From Winogradskyella vincentii (lineage in GTDB: Bacteria > Bacteroidota > Bacteroidia > Flavobacteriales > Flavobacteriaceae), in assembly GCF_020166345.1 (NCBI RefSeq), contig NZ_JAIUJS010000003.1, positions 124,001 to 188,000 of the forward strand: a stretch of 64,000 bases of DNA, given 5' to 3'. A program made the translations under genes and the position numbers. The notes beneath the pieces are model-generated. The model was given only the letters and a program-made list of their open reading frames with translations, was not told where the DNA came from and did not search any database. Positions 54,633 to 62,493 of the stretch are shown piece by piece; position 1 is the stretch's first letter, and each line of letters opens with the position of its first letter.

Positions 54633-54663
54633 AAAAAAGCAACTTTAACGAGTTGCTTTTTTT
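54633..54663 (+). terminator. terminator after the TPR gene
   Basis: Stem AAAAAAGCAACT with AGTTGCTTTTTT and loop TTAACG (arms 54633-54644 and 54651-54662), then T. It can also serve the convergent peptidase gene. Confidence 0.85.
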
Positions 54664-55411
54664 ATATGATTTTTTTAATGACTCTCAGTTTGTGTGTATG
54701 TATATTTTTATCGACATTATATATACCACTATGGTCTAATCGGTCTATTCTTACCTTTCCATGCGCATGAATTATATAATTGTCTTCCATAATAATTCCA
54801 ACATGGATTATATTTCCTTCAGAATTGTCAAAAAATGCCAAATCTCCTGGTTCACTTTCTTCTATAAAACTTAATGCGTGGCCTAAGGTTGCCTGTTCAG
54901 AAGCATCTCTAAGTATTTTATAGCCATTAAGTTTATATACCATTTGAGTAAATCCTGAGCAATCAATACCAAATGGGGTTTTGCCTCCCCAAAGATATGG
55001 TGCGTTAAGGTAAAGAAATGCTGTTTGTACTATGTTAGATTTTTCTTTCTTATCATTAGAGTAATTTCCTTCATAATTATGTGCTAGAAGTTCAATACCA
55101 GTTAATTCAGATCCTAACGGAATAGGATATAAATTGTTCTTTTCATCAGATACAAATTCTACAAGATCTGTTGAAAGTCTTGCTTTTGAATCTAATAAAG
55201 ACTTGTATTCAGATTCAGAAATCTCTTTGTATTGTTTATTGTCAATCCAGCCTTCATACTTATCAAATGCCAGTCTTATACGGCTCCATTTTTTACGTTG
55301 TTCTAACACTTTAAAATAGTCGCCGTAAAGTGCTTGAGTCACCATTTCACTTGGGTCAGATGGTTCAAGTCTTACAGGAACAATACCTAGATTACATATG
55401 CCGTATTGCAT
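54662..55411 (-). CDS. C40 peptidase (NlpC/P60) with SH3-like domains
   Basis: 249 residues, without obvious signal peptide. N-terminal SH3-like region (VPVRLEPSDPSEMVTQALYGDYFKVLEQ) precedes the NlpC/P60 domain with catalytic Cys in GIDCSGFTQMVYKL, His in IIHVGIIM and the third residue in YIIHAHG. Such enzymes cut peptides in the cell wall. Lack of a signal peptide suggests a cytoplasmic muropeptide-recycling role, like YkfC. The thiolase gene lies nine bases upstream of its start, so it is in one operon with it. Confidence 0.87.
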   Translation of the reverse strand: MQYGICNLGIVPVRLEPSDPSEMVTQALYGDYFKVLEQRKKWSRIRLAFDKYEGWIDNKQYKEISESEYKSLLDSKARLSTDLVEFVSDEKNNLYPIPLGSELTGIELLAHNYEGNYSNDKKEKSNIVQTAFLYLNAPYLWGGKTPFGIDCSGFTQMVYKLNGYKILRDASEQATLGHALSFIEESEPGDLAFFDNSEGNIIHVGIIMEDNYIIHAHGKVRIDRLDHSGIYNVDKNIHTHKLRVIKKII

Positions 55412-55420
55412 AAATTGAAA

Positions 55421-56599
55421 TTAAGGACGTTCAATTACCATTGCAGAAGCACCACCACCACCATTGCAAATTGCCGCAGCACCTGTTTTTGCATCATTCT
55501 GATGAAGGACATTGATAAGTGTGATTAATATTCTAGCTCCAGAACATCCCAATGGATGGCCTAACGAAACCGCACCACCATTTACATTAACTTTTTCATC
55601 TGAGAGGCCTAAGATTTTCATATTGGTCAAGCCAACTACAGAGAAAGCTTCGTTAAATTCAAAATAATCAACATCACTTAATTCAATATTAGCCTTAGCT
55701 AATGCTTTTGGTAAAGCCTTTGCTGGAGCCGTTGTAAACCAATTTGGCTCGTGTGCTGCATCTGCGTAACTTTTTATTTTGGCAATTGGTTTAAGACCGA
55801 GTTCGTTTGCTTTTTCTAAACTCATTAATATTACTGCGGCTGCGCCATCATTTATTGTAGAGGCATTTGCAGCTGTGACAGTACCATCTTTTGTAAACGC
55901 AGGTCGCAAAGCTGGAATCTTTTCCATTTTTACATTGGTATATTCCTCATCCCTGTTAATTATTATTGGCTCGCCTCTCCTTTGAGGAACTTCAACAGGA
56001 ACAACTTCGTTATCAAACTTGCCACTATTCCATGCATCAGTTGATCGTTTGTATGATTGAATTGCAAAAGCATCTTGGTCTTCTCTAGAAAAATTATATT
56101 CTGTTGCACATGCATCTGCACAAACACCCATTGCATTTTTGTCATATGCATCAACTAAGCCGTCTTTTTGCATACCGTCTTCCATAGTAGCAGGTCCAAA
56201 TTTTGTGGCACTACGTGCATGGTAGTAATGAGGTATAGCACTCATGTTTTCCATTCCACCAGCAACAACAATTTCTGCGTCGCCCAATTGTATCGCTTGT
56301 GCGCCTTGCATGATGGCCTTTAAACCAGAAGAACAAACTTTGTTTACAGTAGTACAAGGAACGGTATCAGGAATCCCAGCATAAATAGCGGCTTGTCTTG
56401 CAGGTGCTTGGCCTGTACCTGCTTGTACAACATTTCCCATTAAAACTTCTTCAACTAAATCTGGATTTAGATTTATTTTATCTAAAGCACCTTTGATGGC
56501 AACAGCACCTAATCTAGGCGCTGGAACTGAAGATAAACTTCCTAAAAAACTACCAATTGGAGTTCTTGCGGCTGAAACTATAACAACGTCCTTGTTCAT
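55421..56599 (-). CDS. acetyl-CoA C-acetyltransferase / thiolase
   Basis: 392 residues from the ATG at 56599, the normal thiolase length; a longer frame to 56749 adds 50 residues that overlap the divergent gene and lack thiolase character. VVIVSAARTPIGSFLGSL at the start, VNKVCSSGLKAIMQGAQAI with the acyl Cys, NGGAVSLGHPLGCSGARI with the active-site His and Cys, and GGGGASAMVIERP at the end. It either condenses two acetyl-CoA or cleaves 3-oxoacyl-CoA. Confidence 0.94.
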   Translation of the reverse strand: MNKDVVIVSAARTPIGSFLGSLSSVPAPRLGAVAIKGALDKINLNPDLVEEVLMGNVVQAGTGQAPARQAAIYAGIPDTVPCTTVNKVCSSGLKAIMQGAQAIQLGDAEIVVAGGMENMSAIPHYYHARSATKFGPATMEDGMQKDGLVDAYDKNAMGVCADACATEYNFSREDQDAFAIQSYKRSTDAWNSGKFDNEVVPVEVPQRRGEPIIINRDEEYTNVKMEKIPALRPAFTKDGTVTAANASTINDGAAAVILMSLEKANELGLKPIAKIKSYADAAHEPNWFTTAPAKALPKALAKANIELSDVDYFEFNEAFSVVGLTNMKILGLSDEKVNVNGGAVSLGHPLGCSGARILITLINVLHQNDAKTGAAAICNGGGGASAMVIERP

Positions 56600-56713
56600 T
56601 ATGTTTGTCTTTATATTAGTTGGTTGCGAAATTAAGGATTTTTTGAGAGATTTTGGAATGTATTGTTGAATATGAACTTCTAAATTTCTAATATTTATTA
56701 CATTTGAAAGTAT

Positions 56714-58768
56714 ATGAATGTACTTCTCAATAAATGGTATAAAAACCATGCACTTATATACAAGATTTTGTTGTTTCTATTAACAACACTTTTTATTGTA
56801 TATCTATTTCCTAAAACCGGAAAGTTTAGATATTCTTTTGAAAAAGGAAAACCATGGCAGTCTGAAAACCTTTATGCTCCATTCAATTTTGCCATAAAGA
56901 AATCCCAAGAAGAAATTGAGAATGAACAAATTGATATAAGAAAAACCAGCCCAGTTTTTTTTGAAGTTGATCCTGCTATAAAGGACGTTGTTTTGAATGA
57001 CTACCTGACAGCTTTCAACCGAACTTTTGCCGACTCCATATATATAAGTACTCAAAATACCAGCTTGTATAAATCGGGTAGGAGTTTAATAGATAGATTA
57101 TTTGATAATGGAGTGTTGGATACTGAATATAGCTTTAATAAGGATAGGCCAGTAAATTTAGTATTCGATAATCAGATACAAAAGGAACTGGTTTTTAATG
57201 ATTTGTTTCAGATAGGTTCATTAAGACCAACTATTGAAATTCATTTTGGTTCAGATATTTCGGTAAACGATAAGAACAGAATGATATCCCTCTTTTTTGA
57301 TATCATTAAGCCTAACGTAAGTCTTAACAATATACTTACAGATAAAACTTTAGAGGAAGAACTACTTAAAGTCTCTTTAACAAGAGGTAGCATTGAAAAA
57401 GATCAATTAATTATTTCAAAAGGTCAGGTTGTAGAAGAAGAGCAATTTGCCGTATTAGATTCACTCAAATCAGAATATGAATCTCAGGTTTGGAATACAG
57501 CCAATTATAATTGGGTTCTGGTAGCATACACTTTGCTGGTTGCCTTAGCCTTACTCATGTTGTTGCTGTTTTTAAGAAAGTATAGGTTAGAAGTGTTTTT
57601 AAACAATACAAAGGTGACCTTTATCTTCTTCAATATTGTGTTGATGATATTCTTAACCACGCTAGTGATCAATTACAATTCTCAATACATCTACATTGTT
57701 CCTTTATGTATTTTACCACTAGTGCTAAAGGCGTTTTTTGATGCTAGATTAGGATTGTTTGCTCACGTATTAACCGTACTTTTATTAGGTTTTATAGTAC
57801 CTAACAGTTATGAGTATATGTTTCTACAGATTATTGCAGGTATTGTAACGATTTTAACTGTGTCGGAACTGTATAAACGAGCAAATTTATTTATATCAGT
57901 AGGTCAAATTACTTTTATATATATCATTGCATATTTTGCTTTTTTTGTAATTCATGAAGGACAAGTCGCCAATTTAAAATGGGAGACTTTTGGTCTTTTT
58001 ATATTATGTGGTTTAGCAACGCTATTTGTACAACCATTGATATATATCTACGAGAAGATATTTGGGCTTGTATCAGATGTGTCGTTGTTAGAATTATCAG
58101 ATACTAATACAAAACTATTGAAAGAGCTTTCTAATAGAGCACCTGGTACATTTCACCATTCGTTGAACGTGGCGAATCTTGCTGAAGCATCCGCAAATGA
58201 AATTGGTGCCAACGCTATGTTGGTTAGGGTAGGTGCGCTATACCATGACATTGGTAAAATGAATAACCCAACATTTTACACGGAAAATCAAAGTAACGGC
58301 ATTAATCCACACGAAGAATTATCAAACAAGGAAAGTGCCGGTATTATTATAGACCATGTTATTCAAGGCATTGAAATTGCAAAAAAGAATAACTTACCAG
58401 ATAGAGTTATTGACTTTATAAGAACACATCATGGCACAAGTTTGGTCTATTATTTCTATATGAAAGAAAAGTCTATAAATGAAGAAGATGTTAATATTGA
58501 AGACTTTTCATATCCTGGGCCAAAGCCATTTAGCAAAGAAACTGCTATTTTAATGATGTGTGATAGTGTAGAAGCCGCTTCAAAGAGTCTTAAAGAACCT
58601 ACAAGTACAAAAATTAATGACTTTGTTGAAAATATAGTAACCAAACAAATGGAAAGTGGACAATTCCTAAATGCAAATATTACGTTTAAGGAAATTCAAT
58701 CCATAAAAAAGGTACTGAAGCATAAGCTTGCCAATATTTATCATTTAAGGATTGAGTATCCAGAGTAA
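56714..58768 (+). CDS. 7TMR-HD membrane phosphohydrolase, PgpH-like
   Basis: 684 residues. One N-terminal helix (about 15-34) is followed by an extracytoplasmic domain of about 240 residues, then about seven helices (270-460), and a cytoplasmic HD domain with HH-x-LNVANLAEASANEIGANAMLVRVGALYHDIGK and RTHHGTS. In Listeria the related PgpH hydrolyses cyclic di-AMP. That role is likely here but not shown by the sequence. It is divergent from the thiolase gene. Confidence 0.9.
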   Translation: MNVLLNKWYKNHALIYKILLFLLTTLFIVYLFPKTGKFRYSFEKGKPWQSENLYAPFNFAIKKSQEEIENEQIDIRKTSPVFFEVDPAIKDVVLNDYLTAFNRTFADSIYISTQNTSLYKSGRSLIDRLFDNGVLDTEYSFNKDRPVNLVFDNQIQKELVFNDLFQIGSLRPTIEIHFGSDISVNDKNRMISLFFDIIKPNVSLNNILTDKTLEEELLKVSLTRGSIEKDQLIISKGQVVEEEQFAVLDSLKSEYESQVWNTANYNWVLVAYTLLVALALLMLLLFLRKYRLEVFLNNTKVTFIFFNIVLMIFLTTLVINYNSQYIYIVPLCILPLVLKAFFDARLGLFAHVLTVLLLGFIVPNSYEYMFLQIIAGIVTILTVSELYKRANLFISVGQITFIYIIAYFAFFVIHEGQVANLKWETFGLFILCGLATLFVQPLIYIYEKIFGLVSDVSLLELSDTNTKLLKELSNRAPGTFHHSLNVANLAEASANEIGANAMLVRVGALYHDIGKMNNPTFYTENQSNGINPHEELSNKESAGIIIDHVIQGIEIAKKNNLPDRVIDFIRTHHGTSLVYYFYMKEKSINEEDVNIEDFSYPGPKPFSKETAILMMCDSVEAASKSLKEPTSTKINDFVENIVTKQMESGQFLNANITFKEIQSIKKVLKHKLANIYHLRIEYPE

Positions 58769-59010
58769 AATAAAAACTATGCATTTTCATTAAAGCGATG
58801 TGATGGAATAAGGATTAGAATCTATTGCCACTCAGCTCCCGACCAAGCCAACCACAAGGCTTCACGACATCTGAATTAAAAATAGTATAAAATATTATAA
58901 TACATAGTTGTTACAAATCCATTTACTAACATTCATAAAATGAAGTCTCTTTTGACTATATTTAGCCTTTTACTTTTAGTCTCAATTAGACGATATAACA
59001 TTTTCAACTT
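58769..59010. other. 242-bp gap with a GC-richer stretch and a tiny ORF
   Basis: No normal gene. 58825-58875 is richer in G+C than its surroundings and holds a small hairpin (AAGCC/GGCTT at 58845-58849 and 58858-58862). At 58940-59023 a 27-codon ORF starts like a signal peptide (MKSLLTIFSLLLLVS) and stops inside the next gene; it may be a relic. Confidence 0.5.
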
Positions 59011-59742
59011 ATGGAATTATTAGGGATTGATATTGGTGGCTCAGGAATCAAGGGCGCTATAGTAAATATAGAAACAGGTGAACTCGTTTCGGAACGTCAT
59101 CGTATACCAACTCCTGAGGGTGCAAAACCTTCTGATGTTGCTGATGAGGTCGCAGAGCTAGTTGAACATTTTAATTGGAAAGGTAAAGTAGGATGTGGAT
59201 TTCCTGCATTAGTGACACATGGTATTGCCCATACCAGTGTAAATATCCATAAAAGTTGGAGAGGTGTTAATGTGGAGGATCTATTTAAGGAAAGAACCGG
59301 TCTAGACTTCTCGGTAGCTAATGATGCTGATGCTGCGGGGTTAACTACCATGACTTTTGGATCTGGGAAAGGCAAAAAAGGATTGGTATTTATGATAACC
59401 CTTGGAACAGGGATTGGGTCAGGCGCATTTTATAATGGTGAATTAATTCCAAATTTTGAGTTAGGCTCAATGCCATATAAAAAGCATAAACGAATAGAAT
59501 ATTATGCCTCTGACGCTGCGCGTAAGCGTTACAAGTTATCTTACCAGGAATGGGGCGCACGTGTCCATAAATTTTTGCGACTGTTAGAAAAGTTGTTTTC
59601 ACCAGATTATATTATAATTGGAGGAGGTGCAAGTAAAAAGTTTGATCGTTATAAGGAGCAAATTAAAATTAATACACCGGTTATACCAGCTGCCTATCAA
59701 AATAATGCAGGCATTGTAGGGGCAGCTCTTCTAGCAAAATAA
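59011..59742 (+). CDS. ppgK: ROK-family kinase, probable polyphosphate glucokinase
   Basis: 243 residues. Phosphate-1 motif [12 protein letters not shown] (7-18), catalytic region [10 protein letters not shown], phosphate-2 motif [11 protein letters not shown], and [13 protein letters not shown] near the end. The length and lack of a zinc-binding CxCGxxGC motif fit PpgK rather than other ROK proteins. It would phosphorylate glucose using polyphosphate or ATP. No sugar genes are adjacent. A terminator follows. Confidence 0.85.
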   Translation: MELLGIDIGGSGIKGAIVNIETGELVSERHRIPTPEGAKPSDVADEVAELVEHFNWKGKVGCGFPALVTHGIAHTSVNIHKSWRGVNVEDLFKERTGLDFSVANDADAAGLTTMTFGSGKGKKGLVFMITLGTGIGSGAFYNGELIPNFELGSMPYKKHKRIEYYASDAARKRYKLSYQEWGARVHKFLRLLEKLFSPDYIIIGGGASKKFDRYKEQIKINTPVIPAAYQNNAGIVGAALLAK

Positions 59743-59772
59743 ATATTCAAAATCAAAATTCTATTAAAAACA

Positions 59773-59804
59773 AAAAAGCCATTTCTATAATGAAATGGCT
59801 TTTT
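59773..59804. terminator. bidirectional terminator between ppgK and tRNA-Arg
   Basis: Arms 59773-59785 and 59792-59804, loop TATAAT, with an A tract on one side and T tract on the other. It ends ppgK on the plus strand and lies immediately after the tRNA on the minus strand. Confidence 0.88.
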
Positions 59805-59805
59805 G

Positions 59806-59879
59806 TGATCGGGACAGGATTCGAACCTGTGACCGTCTGCTTAGAAGGCAGATGCTCTATCCAGCTGAGCTACGATGTT
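59806..59879 (-). pseudogene. tRNA-Arg (anticodon TCT) with replaced 5' acceptor strand; probable island left end
   Basis: On the minus strand the D arm, anticodon arm (loop CTTCTAA, anticodon TCT), variable region and T arm are canonical, and the 3' acceptor strand is CCCGATC plus discriminator A. It would need GATCGGG at the 5' end, but the seven bases there (59879-59873) read AACATCG: only positions 2-71 and 7-66 pair. So about 67 of 74 bases are native and the 5' acceptor is foreign, as expected where an element has recombined into the gene. No CCA is encoded. An intact tRNA-Arg(TCT) should exist elsewhere, most likely at the island's other end. Confidence 0.85.
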
Positions 59880-59907
59880 TGTTAGCCTCAGTTATTCCTG
59901 AGAAGGT

Positions 59908-59927
59908 TTGTGCAAATATTGTGCAAA
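59908..59927. repeat. tandem 9-bp repeats beside the attachment site
   Basis: TTGTGCAAA occurs twice, at 59908-59916 and 59919-59927, period 11 bp (about one helical turn), about 30 bp inside the presumed island from the tRNA. This resembles arm-type integrase binding sites. Confidence 0.5.
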
Positions 59928-59956
59928 AACTTAACCTTATTATTATTGTGAAAATA

Positions 59957-59970
59957 GTGATTTTTATCAT
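59957..59970. promoter_or_regulatory. TGAT-N4-ATCA dyad before an island lipoprotein gene
   Basis: GTGAT-TTTT-ATCAT; its inner 12 bases are the same as in the dyad upstream of the CBS gene (read on the minus strand). It lies 52 bp before the ATG at 60023. It may be chance in AT-rich DNA. Confidence 0.3.
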
Positions 59971-60022
59971 TGTATGATTAATTAATTATATCAACATTTA
60001 ATAGTGTTAAAACTAATATGTG

Positions 60023-60697
60023 ATGAAAAGCTTAATGACAATAATAATTCTTTCTGTCTTTACCTTTTTTTCATGTAGTAAAGACTCATCGAATAATGAC
60101 GAAGGTCGTAATGAAATTTGTTACAAATTCATAGATAAAGAAACTAATATACCCATACAAGGTCTAGGTGTTTTCATGTCTATTGAAAGACCTTTAAGCG
60201 GAGTAGGTTATGATATACGACAAATTACTGATCTAAATGGGGAAATTTGTTTTACTCCAAGTTCCTCATTAGGTGATGTATTACATTTTGAAATTCAAGA
60301 AAATACAGACCAACTTTATTGGAGTCCATTTTGTATGTTTTTAAATTGGCCACATCCTGATGGAAGTGATTTTAATACTTCGAGAAGTTTTTACTTATCA
60401 CCAACTGCCTATATTAGGTTTCATATTCAATCATTTACACCTGAGAATAATGATGATAATTTACATATCCTATACAATTTCCTAGAGATACAGACAGGTG
60501 ACCTCCCATATCATTGTCCAGATGGTATAATTTTAAATGAAATCCAATCTGATACTGTTATTATTAAAAATACACGAGCAGGATCAAATGCAGTTGTTTG
60601 GAATAAATACATAAACAATAATAGTATTAATTCTGGCGAGCAGGATATAAATATATCTACTGCAGATACTTTAGACGTTGAAATTAATCATCAATGA
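60023..60697 (+). CDS. island lipoprotein with beta-sandwich-like N-terminal part
   Basis: 224 residues from ATG 60023 (GTG one codon earlier is also possible). The signal peptide ends at the lipobox FFSC (Cys about 18), followed by a Ser/Asn/Asp linker. EICYKFIDKETNIPIQGLGVFMSI to ITDLNGEICFTPSS follows the pattern of carboxypeptidase-regulatory-like domains. The rest is not recognised. It is the first gene inside the presumed island and on the same strand as nothing else nearby. Confidence 0.7.
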   Translation: MKSLMTIIILSVFTFFSCSKDSSNNDEGRNEICYKFIDKETNIPIQGLGVFMSIERPLSGVGYDIRQITDLNGEICFTPSSSLGDVLHFEIQENTDQLYWSPFCMFLNWPHPDGSDFNTSRSFYLSPTAYIRFHIQSFTPENNDDNLHILYNFLEIQTGDLPYHCPDGIILNEIQSDTVIIKNTRAGSNAVVWNKYINNNSINSGEQDINISTADTLDVEINHQ

Positions 60698-61128
60698 CTA
60701 AACTCAAAATACGACTGTTCTGTCTTTAATACTCATAGCTAAAGGTATTTTAGAATTATAGCATTAAACGCTATTCTGAAGCTAAGCAAAGCAAGCACAG
60801 AGTATGTGTAGCGTATTATAATGTTTTACGCAGTAGAGCTTATAATTAAGCTACTCATACAGGCAAACAAATAGCTTTTTACATTTTTAGTATTAAAATG
60901 TAAAGTGCTATTAGAGCATAGGCAAGCGGATATTTTGCATAATGCAGTTATAGTACAGAAACTAAATGAATGCTACTATAACTACGCGTTATGTAAACAT
61001 AGCTTTGGCATTAGTAAAATAAAAGCTAGTGGGGTAATCCGATTGTAGATTACAACATAGGGGTTGTTTGTTAGAACTATACATTTGCTTATCTTTAAAG
61101 TAAGATTTTTACAATAAATTACTATCAG
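60698..61128. other. 431-bp non-coding stretch rich in inverted repeats
   Basis: No ORF of note. It holds several imperfect hairpins: 18-base arms with two mismatches (60870-60887 with 60895-60912), and arms of about 18-20 bases around 60938-60955 and 60973-60992. A six-base dyad AGCTTA/TAAGCT lies at about 60838-60853. It does not look like a promoter region; it may be a remnant of repeats or a cassette-like element. Confidence 0.55.
60870..60912. repeat. long imperfect hairpin in the island
   Basis: Arms 60870-60887 and 60895-60912 pair over 18 positions with two mismatches around a seven-base loop. No T tract follows, so it is not a standard terminator. Confidence 0.6.
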
Positions 61129-61437
61129 ATGTATTATGTGCTAACTAATAAATTCAGTTTTGAGATTGCTGAAAATGATCTGCCAGAAAAAATGTTATTG
61201 CGAGATGCTATTAATGTTGATTCAGAAATAGGTGACAGATGGCGATTACCAACTAATGAAGAGTTATTATTAATGTTTCGTTTACATCAAAAAGCTATTG
61301 GTAAATTTAAACATGAAAATTATTGGTGTTCAACTTGGATTAAGAATACAGTATCCTTTAGAAGTGGTGAGAATTTTACTCATCCAGGTCAACGACCAGA
61401 TCCTCAGTGCTGGGTAAGATTAGTTAGAAATATTTAA
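61129..61437 (+). CDS. small DUF1566-like (Lcl C-terminal) protein
   Basis: 102 residues without signal peptide. GDRWRLPTNEELLLMF then NYWCSTWI and CWVRLVRNI follow the order of the DUF1566 / Lcl domain (RLPT-x-E, YWSST, RLVR). In longer proteins this domain sits on exported lectin-like chains; here it stands alone and cytoplasmic, so it may be a fragment that still has an open frame. Function unknown. Confidence 0.68.
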   Translation: MYYVLTNKFSFEIAENDLPEKMLLRDAINVDSEIGDRWRLPTNEELLLMFRLHQKAIGKFKHENYWCSTWIKNTVSFRSGENFTHPGQRPDPQCWVRLVRNI

Positions 61438-61574
61438 ATAAACTTAATAATAGATTAGCTAAAAGCTATATTTAATTCTATGACCGGAATAAATTATTTT
61501 CAATAAATAGCTAAAAATACACTTGTTTAGTATACCCCTTTAATTTTTAATATTTAAAAATTTAATTAAAAGTA

Positions 61575-61606
61575 GCATCCGAGCTAACCATAAAGCTCAG
61601 GGATGC
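61575..61606 (-). terminator. hairpin after the island lipoprotein gene
   Basis: GCATCC-GAGCT pairs with AGCTC-AG-GGATGC (61575-61585 with 61594-61606, two-base bulge), followed on the minus strand by a T-rich run. It lies 33 bases after the stop of the lipoprotein gene at 61639. Confidence 0.6.
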
Positions 61607-61638
61607 GGTAATAAGGATTTATAACTTTATAAGTTATA

Positions 61639-62475
61639 TTATAAATTATCAGAATAACTACACCTAATGCCTTCTGCGTAATTACCTATTAAATCTTCAA
61701 TAAAATCAGTATTCAAAATAACTAATTCCACATCTACCTTTTTATAACTTCTGTCAATATCCTGCATTATATGCAGTGTTTCACTTGAATTGAATGCAAT
61801 ATCACTAAAATTAGTACGATACTTAAACTTATAGAGTTCTTTATCCTGACTGTTAAGAAACTTTATGTAAATATCATATGAGTAAGCACTTATAGTAAAA
61901 CGAGAATAATTTTTAACAATTATATCACCTGAAACATACAAAGGAATACCATAACCACCAGCTTTATTTAATGACTGATTTTCAAGTCTAAAACTATCTT
62001 CAATTTTATTTTTAATCTTACGTACCAGATAGTTGAAATCATCTTCATTTTCTTTACAAATCCTCCCAATATCTAGATCAGTTTCATTACTACCAATACA
62101 ACCAATTTTTTTACAGTATTTGTAAAGATCTGAGTTAAAATACGCTGATAAACCTTTAGATCTAACGATTTTATAATTTCCATCAACTTTTTTAAGTGCA
62201 AAGAAAAGCTGATTACTACCACCTGCATTTGCAAATATTTCAATAGTTCCATCATCTTTTAACATAGTAGACGTGATATCAACCGAATTATACTTGTAAT
62301 AGCTTCCTGTCCAGTTTTTAAATGATGGATAGTATTCGTAAATAGATTCGTAGTTATCTACCTGAATGTTTGAAATTAATGCTTGAACTACCTCTTGAGC
62401 TTTTTGCTTTTTTTGTTCTTCCGTTTCACATCCGAAGAACACAATTACTATTAAAAAATAAAATAGTTTTTTCAT
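61639..62475 (-). CDS. island lipoprotein of unknown function
   Basis: 278 residues. Lipobox FFGC (Cys 16), then a charged helix (EEQKKQKAQEVVQALISNIQ). The middle part has two cysteines close together (YCKKIGCIGS) and one at CKEN. The C-terminal part shows YVSGDIIVKNYSRFTISAYSYDIYIKFL, an immunoglobulin-like beta pattern. I do not recognise the family. It starts 18 bases after the hsdR stop on the same strand, so it may be co-transcribed with the restriction gene, an unusual partner. Confidence 0.68.
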   Translation of the reverse strand: MKKLFYFLIVIVFFGCETEEQKKQKAQEVVQALISNIQVDNYESIYEYYPSFKNWTGSYYKYNSVDITSTMLKDDGTIEIFANAGGSNQLFFALKKVDGNYKIVRSKGLSAYFNSDLYKYCKKIGCIGSNETDLDIGRICKENEDDFNYLVRKIKNKIEDSFRLENQSLNKAGGYGIPLYVSGDIIVKNYSRFTISAYSYDIYIKFLNSQDKELYKFKYRTNFSDIAFNSSETLHIMQDIDRSYKKVDVELVILNTDFIEDLIGNYAEGIRCSYSDNL

Positions 62476-62493
62476 AATTTATAATATTATATG

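Noticed and set aside
56600..56749. 50-residue N-terminal extension of the thiolase
   Set aside because: It would overlap the divergent PgpH-like gene; the thiolase family starts at MNKDVVIVSAARTP.
59795..59977. 60-codon ORF reading IRTCDRLLRRQ across the tRNA
   Set aside because: It is a reading of the tRNA-Arg on the wrong strand, a frequent false gene.
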